Below, piece after piece: positions 27,471 to 36,650 of a DNA stretch of 64,000 bases (the stretch's first letter is position 1; each line of letters begins with the position of its first letter). Both the position numbers and the translations under genes were made by a program. Under the pieces are notes generated by a model. It searched no databases. It saw only the letters and a list, made by a program, of their open reading frames with translations, and was not told where the DNA came from. The DNA comes from Photobacterium indicum (lineage in GTDB: Bacteria; Pseudomonadota; Gammaproteobacteria; Enterobacterales; Vibrionaceae). The stretch is taken from NCBI RefSeq assembly GCF_003026215.1, contig NZ_PYOC01000001.1, positions 1,178,001-1,242,000 of the forward strand, read 5' to 3'.

Positions 27471-29339
27471 ATGACAAAGTTACCTCTTATCGTCGGCTTA
27501 GGCGGTATTAATGCTGCCGGTCGTACTTCTGGTTTTCACAGTTATAAGCGTATGGTTTCTGATGTATTAACCGATGATGAGATGAAAACGACTTGGCAAG
27601 ATTTAGCCCGCCGCATGGGGCTCGTCACGGATGCAGAACCTGTCAACGAAGAGATCATAGAAGCGATTAAAGCAGGCACTTTGGTACGTCGTGTTGAAAC
27701 ATTCGATCCAGATAACGTTTTATACCAATATAAAGCGACACTGAATGTTGAAACGAATACAGAATCGAATGATCAAATCACATTTACGCTGCGTAAATCA
27801 AAGCTACCTAATGTGATTCCAGATAACTGGACTGTTGACTTACAAGGTAGCAAAGCCAAGGTAACCGTTAATGGTAGCCTTGATGCGTTATTAGAAGATC
27901 GTGTCACATTCCCTGTATCAAGTGGCGGTAATATACCTACTGGCTTTGATCCCGGTAAAATGTATAACTCTCGTTTTCATCCTCGTGGTTTAAAACTCAC
28001 TGTTTACGGTGCGTCTGATGCGCTAAATTCGTTAGGTATAGATTGGTCTGAAGTGCTAACACACATTAAACCAGACGAAGTGTCTGTGTATGCTGGTTCT
28101 GGTTTAGCACAAATCGATGACCAATCAATTGCCGGTATGTTAGCTGCGCCATTAACGGGTGGGCGTGTTAGTACTAAAATGATGGCGTTATCATTTGCAG
28201 AAATGCCTGCCGATTTCATTAACGGCTATGTGATTAACAGCATTGGTACAACGGGTACAAATATGGGGGCGTGTGCCACTTTCCTCTATAACCTACGCCA
28301 AGGCATGCATGATATTCAGCAAGGTAAGTCTAAGATTGCTATCGTCGGTAATGCTGAAGCACCAGTCTTGACTGAAATTATGGAAGGCTTCCGCGTAATG
28401 GGTGCGTTAGCTGAAGATGAGCAACTTAAAGCTCTCGATAACAGTGATGAAGTGAATAATCGCCGTGCATGCCGTCCATTCTCATCTAATGCTGGTTTTA
28501 CGATGGCAGAATCGGCACAGTTTGCAGTATTGATGGATGATGAGTTAGCGCTTAAGTTGGGTGTTAATATCTATGGTTCAGTAGCCGATGTATTCATTAA
28601 TGCTGATGCGAATAAGAAATCTATCTCGGCACCGGGTGTAGGTAACTATGTTACCGTTGCTAAAGCGACAGCATTGGCAAAAGCGATTTTAGGTGAAGAC
28701 GGTGTTAAGCAAACATTTGTTCAAGCACATGGTACAGGTACACCTCAAAACCGTGTTACTGAAAGTCATATTTTAAATGAAGTTGCTAAAACATTTGATA
28801 TTGATAATTGGGCTGTAACTGCAATTAAATCGTATGTTGGTCATTCAATGAGTGTTGCTGCTGGTGATCAGTTAATGGCGTCACTCGGCGTGTGGCAATA
28901 CGGTTGGGTTCCGGGTATTACAACCATTGATCATATTGCTGATGACGTGCACCAATCCAATTTGAATATATTGACTGAGCATGCTTTTGCTGGTCAACGC
29001 GGTGAAGATTATAAAGCCGTTATTTTGAATGCAAAAGGTTTTGGTGGTAATAATGCAACAGGGCTTGTTCTATCACCTAGCCAAACTTTATCGATGCTGC
29101 AGTCAAAATATGGTGCAGATGTTATTACCGCTTATCATGAGAAGAACGTAGCAATTCAAGCGAATAGTCTAGAGAATGATCAACAAACATGTTTGGGTAA
29201 TGAAAAAATCCGTTATAAGTTTGGTGAGAATGTGATGGATGAAACGTCGGTTTCTATGACACAAGATGAAATTCGTTTATCTGAATTTGAGCAGGCGATA
29301 CCGTTAGCAATGACGAATCCATATTCAGATTACAGCTAA
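27471..29339 (+). CDS. Beta-ketoacyl synthase, FabY-like
   Basis: A 622-residue condensing enzyme of the thiolase fold. SIGTTGTNMGACATFLYNLR holds the active-site Cys region, QAHGTGTPQNRVTE the first catalytic His, and IKSYVGHSMSVAAGDQLM the second. The long N-terminal part (~200 residues before the synthase core) and the total length fit the FabY group, which starts fatty acid synthesis in Pseudomonas, rather than FabB/FabF (about 410 residues). It stands alone, not in a polyketide or PUFA cluster. The FabY assignment is an inference from size and layout. Confidence 0.8.
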   Translation: MTKLPLIVGLGGINAAGRTSGFHSYKRMVSDVLTDDEMKTTWQDLARRMGLVTDAEPVNEEIIEAIKAGTLVRRVETFDPDNVLYQYKATLNVETNTESNDQITFTLRKSKLPNVIPDNWTVDLQGSKAKVTVNGSLDALLEDRVTFPVSSGGNIPTGFDPGKMYNSRFHPRGLKLTVYGASDALNSLGIDWSEVLTHIKPDEVSVYAGSGLAQIDDQSIAGMLAAPLTGGRVSTKMMALSFAEMPADFINGYVINSIGTTGTNMGACATFLYNLRQGMHDIQQGKSKIAIVGNAEAPVLTEIMEGFRVMGALAEDEQLKALDNSDEVNNRRACRPFSSNAGFTMAESAQFAVLMDDELALKLGVNIYGSVADVFINADANKKSISAPGVGNYVTVAKATALAKAILGEDGVKQTFVQAHGTGTPQNRVTESHILNEVAKTFDIDNWAVTAIKSYVGHSMSVAAGDQLMASLGVWQYGWVPGITTIDHIADDVHQSNLNILTEHAFAGQRGEDYKAVILNAKGFGGNNATGLVLSPSQTLSMLQSKYGADVITAYHEKNVAIQANSLENDQQTCLGNEKIRYKFGENVMDETSVSMTQDEIRLSEFEQAIPLAMTNPYSDYS

Positions 29340-29390
29340 AGCCAACGTTGTATAAACTTAATCAACAGCGGTTAGGTACGTAAAAAGATA

Positions 29391-29450
29391 AAAATGCGAG
29401 TCTTGTTATCAGCTAATTCTTTCTGAATGGTTATAACAGCCTCGCGTTTT
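29391..29450. terminator. Bidirectional terminator between the FabY-like and histidine kinase genes
   Basis: A long hairpin: AAAATGCGAG...TTGTTAT pairs with TATAACA...CTCGCGTTTT across a 25-base loop with one internal mismatch. A run of A on the left and of T on the right serve both convergent transcripts; its right edge abuts the histidine kinase stop. Confidence 0.8.
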
Positions 29451-31303
29451 TATGAGACAGTTTTGTGGGAGTGATTTCGTCCCAACCAATGATGTAGCAC
29501 CTCTAACATTTTCATTTTGTTAATAGGCTTAGTGAGAAAATCATCCATCCCAACAGATAGGCATTGAACTTGGTCTTGTTGGCTAACATTGGCTGTCATC
29601 GCAATGATCGGTATGTCACTTTTATTGTTATGAAGGTCACGTATACAAGTACAAGCTTCAAAACCGTTCATTTCAGGCATTTGCAAATCCATTAAAATGA
29701 GATCGTAGCTTGTGTTCTCCAATGCAGCTACTGCTTCTTTACCATTATTCGCTGTAGCAACATTGAAGCCATTTTTAGCCAATATTGCTTTAGCAATCAT
29801 TTGGTTAGATGGACTATCTTCGACGAGCAAAATAGTCGCTGCTTGGTGTTTGGTATTGTTCAACGTGTGCTCATCGCTTATTTTAAGGGGCGCGGATGTA
29901 GGTTCAAGTTGAAGTGTAAAGCTAAATGTTGAACCTTGGTGTAGTTCGCTGGTAATTTCAAGCTCTCCGCCAATTAAATGGACTAAAGCCTGGCTAATGG
30001 CTAGCCCCATTCCAGCTCCGCCATAGCGTCGGGAAAATGAAGCATCACTCTGAACAAAAGGAGACAGTATCGATTGAATTTTATTGTTGTCGATACCAAT
30101 ACCAGTATCGGTAACAGAAAAAGTAATTGCTTGTTTTCCTTTGTAAATATTTGATTTTAGATTAATGGAAATAGATCCGCTATCTGTGAATTTAATCGCG
30201 TTACCTAGTAAGTTTGTGAGTATTTGGGATGACTTCCCCTCATCACCTAATACATAATTATTTGTAGATAGGGTTGAGTTGAGCTGTAATGTAATGCCCT
30301 TTTGTTGTGCTTGGTCGGCAAATATTGCGATAATTGACTGTGCCATTTGGAATGGTGAAAAGCTGGTGTTATTTAAGATTGCTTTGCCTGAATCTAATTT
30401 TGAATAATCCAAAATATCATTTAGTTGGCTTAATAATATTTTGGCAGCATTATGCGCACTAACCGTGAATTTTTGACCATGTTGGGTTAGGGGTTCTTCT
30501 TCTAAAATTTCAAGCGCCCCTAAAATTACATTTAGAGGTGTGCGGATTTCATGGCTCATTGTGGCAATGAATTCGGCTTTAGATTTATTCGCGGTTTCTG
30601 CATCTAGTCTCGCTTTATTAAGCTGTTGCTCGCGTTCTGCTTGTTGTTTTAATACGTTCTCAAGAGTGTCTACTGATGTGTTCAAGCGATCAAGCTCAGA
30701 TTGTTCAGCGAGTGGTTCCTGTGGCTCTTTGTGGAGGCATTTTAGTGATAATAGTTTGTTATTAATTTTTGTTAGTGGCGATAGTAGTAAATACTGGCAA
30801 ATGAAATAACTAAGCACACCAAGAAGTAATAGTGAAATTGCAGAGAAAAAACGCATTTGCCCAACATGATGATCAATACCCTTAACAAGGTTGTTTCTAC
30901 TTATTGCAATCGACATTGAACCAAAGACTTCGCCTTCTACTGAAATTGTTTTATATATTTGAGAACTTTCTGTACTGTTCTTTAAGGGCTGGACTCCCCA
31001 CGTAGCAAGTACCTTGTCTTGATCATTTTTAATGGCAACATAGCTTAAGTCAGGTATATCTGAAGCAACGTATTCGAGAATGGTGTCAAGATGAGGAATA
31101 TCTTCCGTTAAGACATCCTCAATGGTTGCAGCTGTTAAAACAGTAAAATATTGTTGTAGTTGACGTTCAACTTTTTCTTCAAGGTAATTCTTTTCATAAA
31201 AACGAACAATTTCGCCAGAGATAAGACAAAGGATAAGGGTAATGAATGAAATCATTACCGCATATTTTAGCCACAAAGGTAGTCTACGCAGATTAGAAAT
31301 CAT
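29450..31303 (-). CDS. Hybrid sensor histidine kinase with receiver domain
   Basis: About 617 residues. Two membrane spans (about residues 13-35 and 145-170) enclose a ~110-residue periplasmic region, followed by a coiled linker. HisKA has the phospho-acceptor in MSHEIRTPLNVILGALE. HATPase motifs are ILTNLLGNAIKFTDSG, VTDTGIGID and RRYGGAGMGLAISQ. The C-terminal receiver has ILLVEDSPSN and the phospho-accepting LMDLQMPEMNG. No HPt domain is present, so signal output needs a separate HPt or the internal receiver. The ATG at 31303 has AGGT at better spacing than the one at 31309. Translationally close to the upstream PhnD-like gene. Confidence 0.9.
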   Translation of the reverse strand: MISNLRRLPLWLKYAVMISFITLILCLISGEIVRFYEKNYLEEKVERQLQQYFTVLTAATIEDVLTEDIPHLDTILEYVASDIPDLSYVAIKNDQDKVLATWGVQPLKNSTESSQIYKTISVEGEVFGSMSIAISRNNLVKGIDHHVGQMRFFSAISLLLLGVLSYFICQYLLLSPLTKINNKLLSLKCLHKEPQEPLAEQSELDRLNTSVDTLENVLKQQAEREQQLNKARLDAETANKSKAEFIATMSHEIRTPLNVILGALEILEEEPLTQHGQKFTVSAHNAAKILLSQLNDILDYSKLDSGKAILNNTSFSPFQMAQSIIAIFADQAQQKGITLQLNSTLSTNNYVLGDEGKSSQILTNLLGNAIKFTDSGSISINLKSNIYKGKQAITFSVTDTGIGIDNNKIQSILSPFVQSDASFSRRYGGAGMGLAISQALVHLIGGELEITSELHQGSTFSFTLQLEPTSAPLKISDEHTLNNTKHQAATILLVEDSPSNQMIAKAILAKNGFNVATANNGKEAVAALENTSYDLILMDLQMPEMNGFEACTCIRDLHNNKSDIPIIAMTANVSQQDQVQCLSVGMDDFLTKPINKMKMLEVLHHWLGRNHSHKTVS

Positions 31304-31311
31304 AAGCATAC

Positions 31312-32151
31312 CTATTCATTAAAGAATTGAGTATTAGCCATTGCCATACGGATTTTTTGATAATCGCTATCTGTCGCTAAAAGAAATCCATCTTTTTTGA
31401 TTGCTTTTAAAGCGTCAGGATCGGTGATGCTTAATAACGTTTCTTTCAGGGACGTCGTGATCTTTTCATTGAGAGTTGCACTGGCAATCCAGGGTTTTGT
31501 TACATTTTCAAAATAAGCGATTGCTTTTAATGGTGCGCCTTTTTTAACCAGTTTCTTGAATGTATTTTCTTTTAAGGCGCCGGCATCAAATTGTTCTGTG
31601 GCAACGGCCGTTCCGACTTTATCATGGCGACCAAGATAGCTGTAATGCTCTAATTGTTTTGAGGTAATAGAATGTTGAGCGAGGTAAGCTTGGGAGAGAT
31701 AGCGACCAATGGTTGAATTCTGGTCACCAAAAGCGAAGCTCTTACCTTTTAAGTCACTGACTGATTCAATTATACTGTCACTGTGTACGCAAATTACGCC
31801 ATTAAATGTTTTACTACCATGATTGCTTTCCATTGCTAACAGTGTAATTTTAGGGGCTGCTTCTTTTGCTAAAATGTACGATGCGGGGCCAAATCGAGCA
31901 AAATCAATTTTTCCGTCGACAAGGTCATTTAATCCTTCTTGGTAATTTTTTGAAATTTGCATCCTAATTTGCACAGGTTCTCCTAATTTCACTGTCATTT
32001 TTGATTCAATGACATTAAGCATTGGACGAAACTGCTTAACCATCGCCGTGGCTTTGTCGGAGGTGTAGATACCAAACACCAGTTCAACATCAGCTAAAGC
32101 GGGCTGCTGTACACAAAATGTAAGTAATAATCCTAAGCAATATTTTTTCAT
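31312..32151 (-). CDS. PhnD-like periplasmic substrate-binding protein
   Basis: 279 residues: a signal peptide (MKKYCLGLLLTFCVQQPALA) and a phosphate/phosphonate-type binding fold (VELVFGIYTSDKATAMVKQF, DGKIDFARFGPASYIL, KSFAFGDQNSTIGRYL). No ABC permease or ATPase is next to it. Instead its stop lies a few bases before a hybrid sensor kinase. This resembles binding-protein sensors that hand their ligand signal to a kinase. The ATG at 32151 after GGAGAAAGC is chosen over an upstream one at 32190. Confidence 0.85.
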   Translation of the reverse strand: MKKYCLGLLLTFCVQQPALADVELVFGIYTSDKATAMVKQFRPMLNVIESKMTVKLGEPVQIRMQISKNYQEGLNDLVDGKIDFARFGPASYILAKEAAPKITLLAMESNHGSKTFNGVICVHSDSIIESVSDLKGKSFAFGDQNSTIGRYLSQAYLAQHSITSKQLEHYSYLGRHDKVGTAVATEQFDAGALKENTFKKLVKKGAPLKAIAYFENVTKPWIASATLNEKITTSLKETLLSITDPDALKAIKKDGFLLATDSDYQKIRMAMANTQFFNE

Positions 32152-32349
32152 GATGCTTTCTCCATTACATTGATAGTATAGAAGAAGCAATAACTAGACC
32201 AACATGTATGATATGTTGGACTTTAAGCGTTAAAATTACCGGTTATTTAATCTAAATTGCTGTATCTATTTAGTTTATTTTTATGTGTTTTGTTTATGAG
32301 TACCGTGATACTTGTGAGTACCTAACTGACTTTGGATAATCGAAAATTT

Positions 32350-33186
32350 ATGTCGAATATTTTACTGCTCGCAAACTTAAATTGTGATCGTGTTTTGCAG
32401 CTTGATAAACCATTAGTGATGGGTGGGAGGCATCATTATCAAGACAGTGGAAGACGCCTTGGTGGCGGTGGAGCAAACACCGGACTAGGTTTAGTGTGGG
32501 CTGGGCACCATGTTGCGCTGGTAAGTCAAGTAGGTCGAGATGAAACAGCTGATTGGTTATTGGCTGAAGCGAGTTTACAAGGTTTAGATTGCCACCTGTT
32601 ACAGCGTAACGATGTCGCAACTCCTGAATTATTATTGATTATGACCCCTGACGGTGAAAGAACCATTATTCGACCTCAGAGGCCTATTTTTGAGTTAGGA
32701 GTGCCACCAGTTTTTGCAAAATGGGATGCATTATACATTAACTCATCAGCCGTCGGCGCAGAACGTTGGGCTGAGGTTGCATTAAGCGAAACATTGGTTA
32801 TAGCACAATTAGCGAAAGATGAACGCGTTAGGCCGTGCCATATTTTGATTTCATCTAAGTCTGATATAGCTGGCAGAACATTATTATCTGCGTGGGAATA
32901 TGGACAAAAGATCGCAGGAAACCAATTGCGCTACTTCATTATTACCGACGGTGATAACGGTGCAACGGCTTATACCGCACACGAGCAATTTTATATTCCA
33001 GCGCTGAAAGCAGACGTCGTCGATACAACGGGGGCGGGGGATGCATTCGCCTCGGGTCTAATTAACGGGTTATTGCATAATGCTTTTATCACTGAGGCCA
33101 TGAAGCAGGGTGCACAGTGGGCATCTTTTGCTGTGTCGACGCAGAGTTCGATACCGGGGAAAGCGTTAAAAAATCATTTGGAATAG
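32350..33186 (+). CDS. PfkB-family sugar kinase
   Basis: A ribokinase-fold kinase of about 278 residues. Motif 1 is RRLGGGGANTGLGLVWAGHH; motif 2 is DTTGAGDAFASGLINGLL with the catalytic Asp in GAGDAF. It lacks an obvious signature for fructokinase, adenosine kinase or ribokinase, so the substrate is unknown. The ATG at 32350 is preferred to a TTG at 32332. Monocistronic, ended by a terminator shared with rhlE. Confidence 0.85.
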   Translation: MSNILLLANLNCDRVLQLDKPLVMGGRHHYQDSGRRLGGGGANTGLGLVWAGHHVALVSQVGRDETADWLLAEASLQGLDCHLLQRNDVATPELLLIMTPDGERTIIRPQRPIFELGVPPVFAKWDALYINSSAVGAERWAEVALSETLVIAQLAKDERVRPCHILISSKSDIAGRTLLSAWEYGQKIAGNQLRYFIITDGDNGATAYTAHEQFYIPALKADVVDTTGAGDAFASGLINGLLHNAFITEAMKQGAQWASFAVSTQSSIPGKALKNHLE

Positions 33187-33202
33187 ACTATTAATAAAAT
33201 AT

Positions 33203-33256
33203 AAAAAAGGCGCTGATAACTTTTCGATGACGAGAAAGTTATAACAGCGCCTTTTG
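33203..33256. terminator. Long bidirectional terminator
   Basis: An extended hairpin (AAAAAGGCGCTG, then TAACTTT, pairing across ATGA to AAAGTTA and CAGCGCCTTTT) between the convergent kinase and rhlE genes. Confidence 0.9.
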
Positions 33257-33275
33257 TCATTGGTTGAATGACGAA

Positions 33276-34571
33276 TTACTTTTTAAGTGTCGTGATTTTT
33301 GCTTTGCTTTTGATTGCTTGGCGAAGACGTACACGACGCTCTGATGAACTTTGCTGCTCACTAGGGTTGTTTGTACGACTTTTACGATCCTTAAATGCAG
33401 CTTTGGTGTTCATTTTCTGAACGAAAGCATCACGATTTGTTGGTTCATAGCCAAGAAGCTGCACACGGTGAATACGTTGGCCAATAAGTTGTTCAACTTG
33501 AACCAGTGTCAATTCTTCTTCTTTACTAACGAAAGAGATGGCATGACCTTTCAGACCTGCACGACCAGTACGACCAATACGGTGAACATAATCTTCTGCT
33601 AGGAATGGCATGTCGAAATTGACAACGTGTGGCAGGGCTTGGATATCAAGACCACGAGCCGCAACTTCAGTTGCAACCATTACACGTGCTTTACCTTCTT
33701 TGAATTCATCAAGTGCACGACGACGAGCACTTTGTGCTTTATCACCGTGACAAAGAACAGCTTTGATGCCGTCTTTTTTAAGTTCTTTTACAAGTTCGTT
33801 AGCTGTTTCTTTGTAGTTAACGAAGACAAGTACTTGCTTCCAGTTTTTCTTACCAATGAGTTCAGACAGTAACTCACGCTTACGTTCTTGATCAACAGGG
33901 TAAACAACGTGAGCAACAGTATCAGCCGTTGTATTCTCGCGATCGACCATGATGCGCTTAGGTTTACGAAGAATATCGCTTGCCAGTGCATTCATTTGTT
34001 TAGAAGACGTTGCAGAGAACATCATGATTTGAGGGTTGCTATTCACTTCACCCATTACTTTACGCATGTCAGTAATAAAGCCCATATCTAGCATACGGTC
34101 GGCTTCATCGAAAACAAGGAATTCAATGTTAGTCAGTGATACATTTTTTAGATCAACATGCTCAATCAGGCGGCCTGGTGTAGCAACAAGAATATCAACA
34201 CCTTTCTCTAGCGTTCTTTCTTGAGATGACATCTTAGTGCCGCCGTAAATTGCAGCAGTCTTAAGATCGGTGTATTTCGTGTATTCTGCAATGTTCTGAG
34301 CAATTTGAGCGGCTAATTCACGTGTTGGTGCAAGAATCAGTGCGCGAACATTAAAGCGACCACGTGATTTTGGCTTATCAAGGATTTGTTGAATAATCGG
34401 CAAAGAGAATGCTGCCGTTTTACCAGTACCTGTTTGCGCATTGGCAAGGATATCCGACCCACGACGTGCGTGAGGGATTGCTTGTTGTTGAATCGGAGTT
34501 AATTTCTCGTAACCACACTCAGTAAGTGCGCGTACGATTTCTGGAGAAAAATTTTGTGATGCAAATGACAT
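33276..34571 (-). CDS. rhlE: DEAD-box RNA helicase, RhlE type
   Basis: A 431-residue helicase: Q motif GYEKLTPIQQQAIPHA, Walker A ANAQTGTGKTAA, PTRELAAQ, VFDEADRMLDMG (DEAD), SATS, then the second RecA domain with VATEVAARGLDI and YVHRIGRTGRAG. The C-terminal tail is short, basic and Ser/Arg-rich. RhlE-type proteins remodel RNA and are often important for growth in the cold. The 5' leader holds two hairpins. Confidence 0.92.
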   Translation of the reverse strand: MSFASQNFSPEIVRALTECGYEKLTPIQQQAIPHARRGSDILANAQTGTGKTAAFSLPIIQQILDKPKSRGRFNVRALILAPTRELAAQIAQNIAEYTKYTDLKTAAIYGGTKMSSQERTLEKGVDILVATPGRLIEHVDLKNVSLTNIEFLVFDEADRMLDMGFITDMRKVMGEVNSNPQIMMFSATSSKQMNALASDILRKPKRIMVDRENTTADTVAHVVYPVDQERKRELLSELIGKKNWKQVLVFVNYKETANELVKELKKDGIKAVLCHGDKAQSARRRALDEFKEGKARVMVATEVAARGLDIQALPHVVNFDMPFLAEDYVHRIGRTGRAGLKGHAISFVSKEEELTLVQVEQLIGQRIHRVQLLGYEPTNRDAFVQKMNTKAAFKDRKSRTNNPSEQQSSSERRVRLRQAIKSKAKITTLKK

Positions 34572-34585
34572 TCTTTGTTCCTAAA

Positions 34586-34638
34586 CAGTCGGCTGATGCC
34601 GATTACATTCATAAGCCTTAACGCTTATGAATGTAACC
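34586..34638 (-). promoter_or_regulatory. Structured 5' leader of rhlE (two adjacent hairpins)
   Basis: In the 70 bases before the rhlE ATG, two perfect inverted repeats lie side by side: TTACATTCATAAGC / GCTTATGAATGTAA (14 bp, six-base loop, 34604-34637) and TCGGC-TGAT-GCCGA (34588-34601). Neither is followed by a T run in either direction, so they are unlikely to be terminators. A structured leader that the helicase itself unwinds would allow autoregulation; that is inference. Confidence 0.65.
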
Positions 34639-34639
34639 C

Positions 34640-34975
34640 ATTAGCCAAAAAAAAATTGGTCGCATATTATAGATTATTAATTGTAGCCTGTGGGGACTAA
34701 TTTTCTATCATCGCTGATTATTTAACCTAAATGGCGTCTTTAAAGTATTTAAAGTGTAAGATTCTTGCCAAATATTATGGTTTTTCAAAGATAAAAACAG
34801 TTTTGTTTACTTCTTGCCCTGTGACCAGTAATGAAAGCCTGTATTGTGCGATTAAGAATTATTCTCGTTGATAATTCAATTGAGTATCAGATTGTATTGA
34901 AAAGGGGCTGAATCTTGGAATTTGGGTTTGATGGGATTTGTTGATGTGGCTTAACTCTCAATCTAAATAATAAAG
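34640..34975. other. Intergenic region between rhlE and the antiporter genes
   Basis: No gene is recognised. It contains the presumed rhlE promoter (right-to-left) and AT-rich sequence. A run of nine A (34649-34657) marks the start of the putative leader. Confidence 0.4.
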
Positions 34976-35020
34976 CCGATACCCACCAAATAGGTAAATT
35001 TGGTAGGCATCGGCTTTTTG
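34972..35020. terminator. Bidirectional terminator after the antiporter operon
   Basis: AAAGCCGATACC(C)ACCAAA pairs with TTTGGTAGGCATCGGCTTT, with a loop of TAGGTAA. The plus-strand tail is TTTTTGTTTTATTT, the minus-strand tail TTTATTATTT. It closes the minus-strand pair of small ORF and antiporter. Confidence 0.85.
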
Positions 35021-35022
35021 TT

Positions 35023-35130
35023 TTATTTCGTGCTTTTACCTTGTTTGGATATTCCTAGTAAACCAACGCCGAAAGCGGCTAACAGGCCAATAAAGGCGAT
35101 GATCATATGGTGATGGTGAATCCAGTACAT
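35023..35130 (-). CDS. 35-residue single-span membrane protein downstream of the antiporter
   Basis: From ATG 35130, with AGGAGC at ideal spacing, reads MYWIHHHHMIIAFIGLLAAF and continues with a Gly/Leu-rich span, ending GISKQGKSTK. One transmembrane helix, a His cluster at the N-terminus and a basic C-terminus. It begins ten bases after the antiporter stop and precedes the shared terminator, so both are probably in one transcript. Short membrane proteins often modulate a transporter; that role is only a suggestion. Confidence 0.65.
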   Translation of the reverse strand: MYWIHHHHMIIAFIGLLAAFGVGLLGISKQGKSTK

Positions 35131-35139
35131 ATTTGCTCC

Positions 35140-36423
35140 TTAGTAACCTGTTTTTTCAAGTTCTTTCGCTTTGTGAATCATAGGGGTAATGGTTGAGCCT
35201 TGAACAATAATCGAGAATACAACCACGGCATAAGTCATTAATACGATAATTTCTTTAACATCTATTTCTGGGCTGTACCCTGTTGCAATGCCTGATGGAA
35301 TTGCCATCGCCATCGCTAGTGCTAAACCACCACGTAAGCCACCCCAAGTAAGAATTTTGACAGATTCTGGGTTATACGTGCGGTATCGATTAAAGCCTAG
35401 ATAAGCTATTTTTACACTGAGGTAGCGACTGCACAGCACTAGTGGAATCGCGATAGCGACTGCAACAATATCGATATAATGAAAACTGAATGTCAGCATA
35501 ATTAAACCGATTAACAGGAACAGAATGGCGTTTAGAGTTTCGTCTGCCAGTTCCCATAGGTGATTGAGTTGGTGTGATTCATCTTCAGCTATACTGTTAC
35601 GTGTCCAGTTTCCAATCATGATGCCAGAAACAACCATAGCAAGCGGTGCAGACACCCCTAAGTGCTGACCGACAACATAACCACTTGTTGGAATTAGCAT
35701 GGTGAGGATCAAGCGCATCATTCCGTCGTGTGGATGCTTGATTAAGTAATGAAAAACTAAACCCAGCACTAAGCCGAAAGCGATACCGCCTAATGCTTCA
35801 TGAGTGAAAAGTGCAATTGTGCTAGATACCGTGGGGGCACTTTCCCCAAAAGCGACTTCAAACAAGGTCACAAAAATGACTAAGCCAATACCATCATTAA
35901 ATAGTGATTCGCCTTCGATTTGAGTTGAAATGCGTTGTGGTGCATTCATCTTTTTGACAATGGCTAATACAGCGATTGGGTCGGTAGGTGAAATAAGTGC
36001 ACCAAATAAACAACAATGAATAAAGGCCATGTTGATGCCGACTAACGAGAAGAGTAGCCATAACACCGTACCAATGAAAAATGTTGAAAAAAGGGTACTG
36101 GCAAGTGCAAGAATGGTAATTTCGAATTTTTGATCTTTAAGGTGCGATAACTTTATATTTAATGCACCGCCAAAAAGTAGAAATCCAAGAACACCTTTTA
36201 ACAAGAAGTCATCAAATTGAATGTTTTGAATTATGTTAATCAGCTCGTGTTCTTCATTGAGCGGAATGTAATTCATATTACTTAAAAACAGTAACGCAAG
36301 TGAGATGATGACAGACCAGCCTGTAATAGCGATGGTAGTTTGAAACTTCCCCACACGGTGGTTGAACATCGAGATGAAGACGGCAACTGCAGCGATAATG
36401 CAGATGGTGTCGTAAACTGACAT
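35140..36423 (-). CDS. Na+/H+ antiporter of the CPA1 (NhaP-like) family
   Basis: A 427-residue protein with about 12 membrane spans. Ion-binding motifs of the CPA1 family are present: ALISPTDPIAVLAIVKK and EGESLFNDGIGLVIF (the ND pair), with the Arg-containing GGLRGGLALAMAMAIP. No long cytoplasmic tail. It extrudes sodium (or potassium) in exchange for protons, fitting a marine host. Confidence 0.9.
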   Translation of the reverse strand: MSVYDTICIIAAVAVFISMFNHRVGKFQTTIAITGWSVIISLALLFLSNMNYIPLNEEHELINIIQNIQFDDFLLKGVLGFLLFGGALNIKLSHLKDQKFEITILALASTLFSTFFIGTVLWLLFSLVGINMAFIHCCLFGALISPTDPIAVLAIVKKMNAPQRISTQIEGESLFNDGIGLVIFVTLFEVAFGESAPTVSSTIALFTHEALGGIAFGLVLGLVFHYLIKHPHDGMMRLILTMLIPTSGYVVGQHLGVSAPLAMVVSGIMIGNWTRNSIAEDESHQLNHLWELADETLNAILFLLIGLIMLTFSFHYIDIVAVAIAIPLVLCSRYLSVKIAYLGFNRYRTYNPESVKILTWGGLRGGLALAMAMAIPSGIATGYSPEIDVKEIIVLMTYAVVVFSIIVQGSTITPMIHKAKELEKTGY

Positions 36424-36584
36424 GTATTATGTGCTCCTAATATTCTTAGGCTTTTCGTGAATTATTATTTACCTCAATTGTGGTGAAATATAAGAGCATT
36501 GAGGCGTGGGTGCATATAATAGGCAATTTTGAATAATTCCCATCATTATGATTTTGTAAAGTAATGATGCGGAAATGGGTGTTG

Positions 36585-36620
36585 ATGACGTGCTAGAAGT
36601 AATGTAGAAGCACGTCATTT
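36585..36620 (-). terminator. Hairpin downstream of ugpQ
   Basis: A 10-bp perfect stem (ATGACGTGCT / AGCACGTCAT) with a 14-base loop, 31 bases past the ugpQ stop. It lacks a strong T tract on the minus strand, so it may be a weak terminator or an mRNA 3'-end stabiliser. Confidence 0.5.
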
Positions 36621-36650
36621 ACCCTAAAGTGGTAGGTGTTTTATATTTAG

